Source: Chromatiales bacterium (lineage in GTDB: Bacteria; Pseudomonadota; Gammaproteobacteria; Chromatiales; Chromatiaceae). From it: 12,345 nucleotides of DNA. The translations under genes were made by a program, and so were the position numbers. The stretch covers positions 1 through 12,345 of the forward strand of contig JANTHH010000067.1 in the NCBI GenBank assembly GCA_024762485.1, read 5' to 3'. Below are positions 11,262 to 12,345 of this stretch, piece after piece; position 1 is the stretch's first letter, and every line of letters begins with the position of its first letter. The notes beneath the pieces are model-generated. The model had not been told where the DNA came from, searched no databases, and was given only the letters and a program-made list of their open reading frames with translations.

Positions 11262-12339
11262 GCAACTCCTCCACGGGCAGGAAGATGGTGAAAACGGTCT
11301 TGCCCGGATGGCTTTCGAATTCGACCAGTCCCTGGTGCCGGTTGATCAGTGTTTGGGCAATGGAAAGGCCCAGGCCCATGCCCCCGGTCCCCGAGGTGAC
11401 CATGGGGAAAAACAGTTTGTCGCGGATATCGGCCGGGATACCCGGACCGTTGTCCTCCACATCGATCTTCGCCACCAGTCGATGACGATGGTTGCCGATG
11501 GTGAAATTCCGCACCACCCGGCTGCGCAGGATCACCTTGCCCTGAGCAGGGGCCACGGCCCGCGCCGCATTACGCACGATGTTGAGGAAGGACTGGATCA
11601 GCTGGTCGGCGTCGCCGTACAGGTCCGGGATACTCGGGTCGTAGTCGCGGATGATCTGCAACGAACTCCCCATCTCGGCCAGCACCAGTGAGCGCACCCG
11701 CTCCAGGACCTGATGGACGTTCAGCCAGGCGTACTCCGGCAGGCGGCTGGGACCGATCATGCGATTGACCAGGGCCTGCAGGCGGTCTGCCTCTTCGATG
11801 ATGATCTGGGTGTATTCCTTCAGTTCTTCGTCGTCGAGTTCGCTCTTGAGCAGCTGTGCCGCACCACGCAGCCCACCCAGCGGGTTCTTGATCTCGTGGG
11901 CGAGGCCGCGAACCACGTCCTGGGTGGCCTGCTGTCTCTGCAGCAGGCTTTCTTCCCGGCTGATCTTCAGGTGATGGTTTACCTGCTGGATCTCCAGCAT
12001 GCATCCACCATCACCGTCGATCTCCTGCAGTGGAATGACGGTCCAGTCCACCAGGATCACACGGCCGTCGTGCAGCTTGATCTGCAGCTCCCGCTCAGTT
12101 GTCGGCTGCGCCTGTCGGGCGAGGTCAGCGAGTGTTTCCACCAGGTCATCGTCCGGGCGGGTGAAGACCTGGTCGACGATACTGCCGGACATCTGTCGGG
12201 CACTCATGGAGGTGAGTTCCTCCGCCGCAGTATTGGCGAAACGAACCCGCAGCTCACGGTCGAGGAAAATGACCGCACTGCTGAGGTTATCGAGTATGCG
12301 GCGCTCCTGGCCGACGATCTGTTGCGGGATGGCGTTCAT
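11254..12339 (-). CDS. glnL: Nitrogen regulation sensor kinase/phosphatase NtrB
   Basis: Cytoplasmic histidine kinase that phosphorylates or dephosphorylates NtrC according to PII (GlnB) and thus nitrogen status. The 361 residues contain a PAS domain (~10-120: ILDNLSSAVIFLDRELRVRF, VDWTVIPL) and no membrane segment. The H-box RGLAHEIKNPLGGLRGAAQLL carries the phosphorylated His148. Then come the N-box SFLNIVRNAARA with Asn257, and the ATP-lid motifs DNGPGI (296-301) and GTGGMGLGLS (317-326). The short, soluble architecture and the ntrC partner rule out most other PAS kinases. The ATG at 12339 is six bases from the window edge, so its ribosome-binding site and any upstream gene (glnA in many relatives) cannot be seen. 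The stop overlaps the ntrC start by eight bases. NtrB is also called GlnL. Confidence 0.95.
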   Translation of the reverse strand: MNAIPQQIVGQERRILDNLSSAVIFLDRELRVRFANTAAEELTSMSARQMSGSIVDQVFTRPDDDLVETLADLARQAQPTTERELQIKLHDGRVILVDWTVIPLQEIDGDGGCMLEIQQVNHHLKISREESLLQRQQATQDVVRGLAHEIKNPLGGLRGAAQLLKSELDDEELKEYTQIIIEEADRLQALVNRMIGPSRLPEYAWLNVHQVLERVRSLVLAEMGSSLQIIRDYDPSIPDLYGDADQLIQSFLNIVRNAARAVAPAQGKVILRSRVVRNFTIGNHRHRLVAKIDVEDNGPGIPADIRDKLFFPMVTSGTGGMGLGLSIAQTLINRHQGLVEFESHPGKTVFTIFLPVEELHD

Positions 12340-12345
12340 GATTAT

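Noticed and set aside
10338..11291. 317-codon plus-strand open frame
   Set aside because: Antisense to ntrC; the receiver, AAA+ and Fis motifs are all on the minus strand.
1..12345. tRNA, rRNA, CRISPR array, insertion sequence, toxin-antitoxin or defence system
   Set aside because: No cloverleaf, spaced repeats, transposase motifs, terminal repeats or defence-type genes were seen; the window is mostly core genes.

Overview
The window is GC-rich and almost fully coding. The gene order is gammaproteobacterial: gpmI divergent from a yibN-secB-gpsA block that runs into a convergent trmL, as in Escherichia coli. The NnrS homologue, the NtrB/NtrC pair, a rhodanese and a persulfide-sensor-like ArsR protein suggest a sulfur-oxidising or facultatively denitrifying gammaproteobacterium (Chromatiales-like). 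That placement is an inference from gene content, not a phylogeny. I saw no rRNA, tRNA, CRISPR array, insertion sequence or prophage gene.

Layout. 1-596 (minus): N-terminal third of cofactor-independent phosphoglycerate mutase, cut by the window edge. 597-902: divergent control region with a 17-bp palindrome, a candidate promoter and a second AT-rich inverted repeat. 903-3248 (plus): ArsR/BigR-like regulator, membrane-anchored rhodanese (YibN type), SecB, GpsA. 3258-3722 (minus): TrmL. 3758-4723 (plus): class 1B-type dihydroorotate dehydrogenase with no pyrK beside it. 4809-5030 (plus): a 73-aa helical protein I cannot assign, followed by a classic intrinsic terminator. 5179-6438 (plus): HDOD signalling protein with a degenerate cyclic-nucleotide-binding-like domain. 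6475-7857 (minus): KamA-family radical SAM/PLP aminomutase-like enzyme with changed substrate-recognition positions. 8086-9764 (minus): NnrS and an uncharacterised 132-aa protein. 9834-12339 (minus): NtrC and NtrB with overlapping reading frames; the upstream end of ntrB lies at the window edge.

How it may work together. The regulator-rhodanese pair looks like a sulfane-sulfur sensing and handling unit inserted at the head of the old yibN-secB-gpsA cluster, with grxC and cysE missing from their E. coli positions. SecB and GpsA serve protein export and phospholipid precursor synthesis. NtrBC is the nitrogen-status two-component system. Directly downstream of it, a separate promoter with a perfect TATAAT -10 probably drives the 132-aa gene and nnrS.

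The least expected signals are non-coding. Two inverted repeats share identical 8-nt arms (TGACAAGC / ACTTGTCG on the minus strand), with spacers of 4 and 14 nt that differ by about one helical turn. They bracket the 132-aa/nnrS unit, and one of them overlaps its promoter. The other sits upstream of the KamA-like gene, so one unknown regulator could link these genes. Promoters and operators here were read by eye and are hypotheses.
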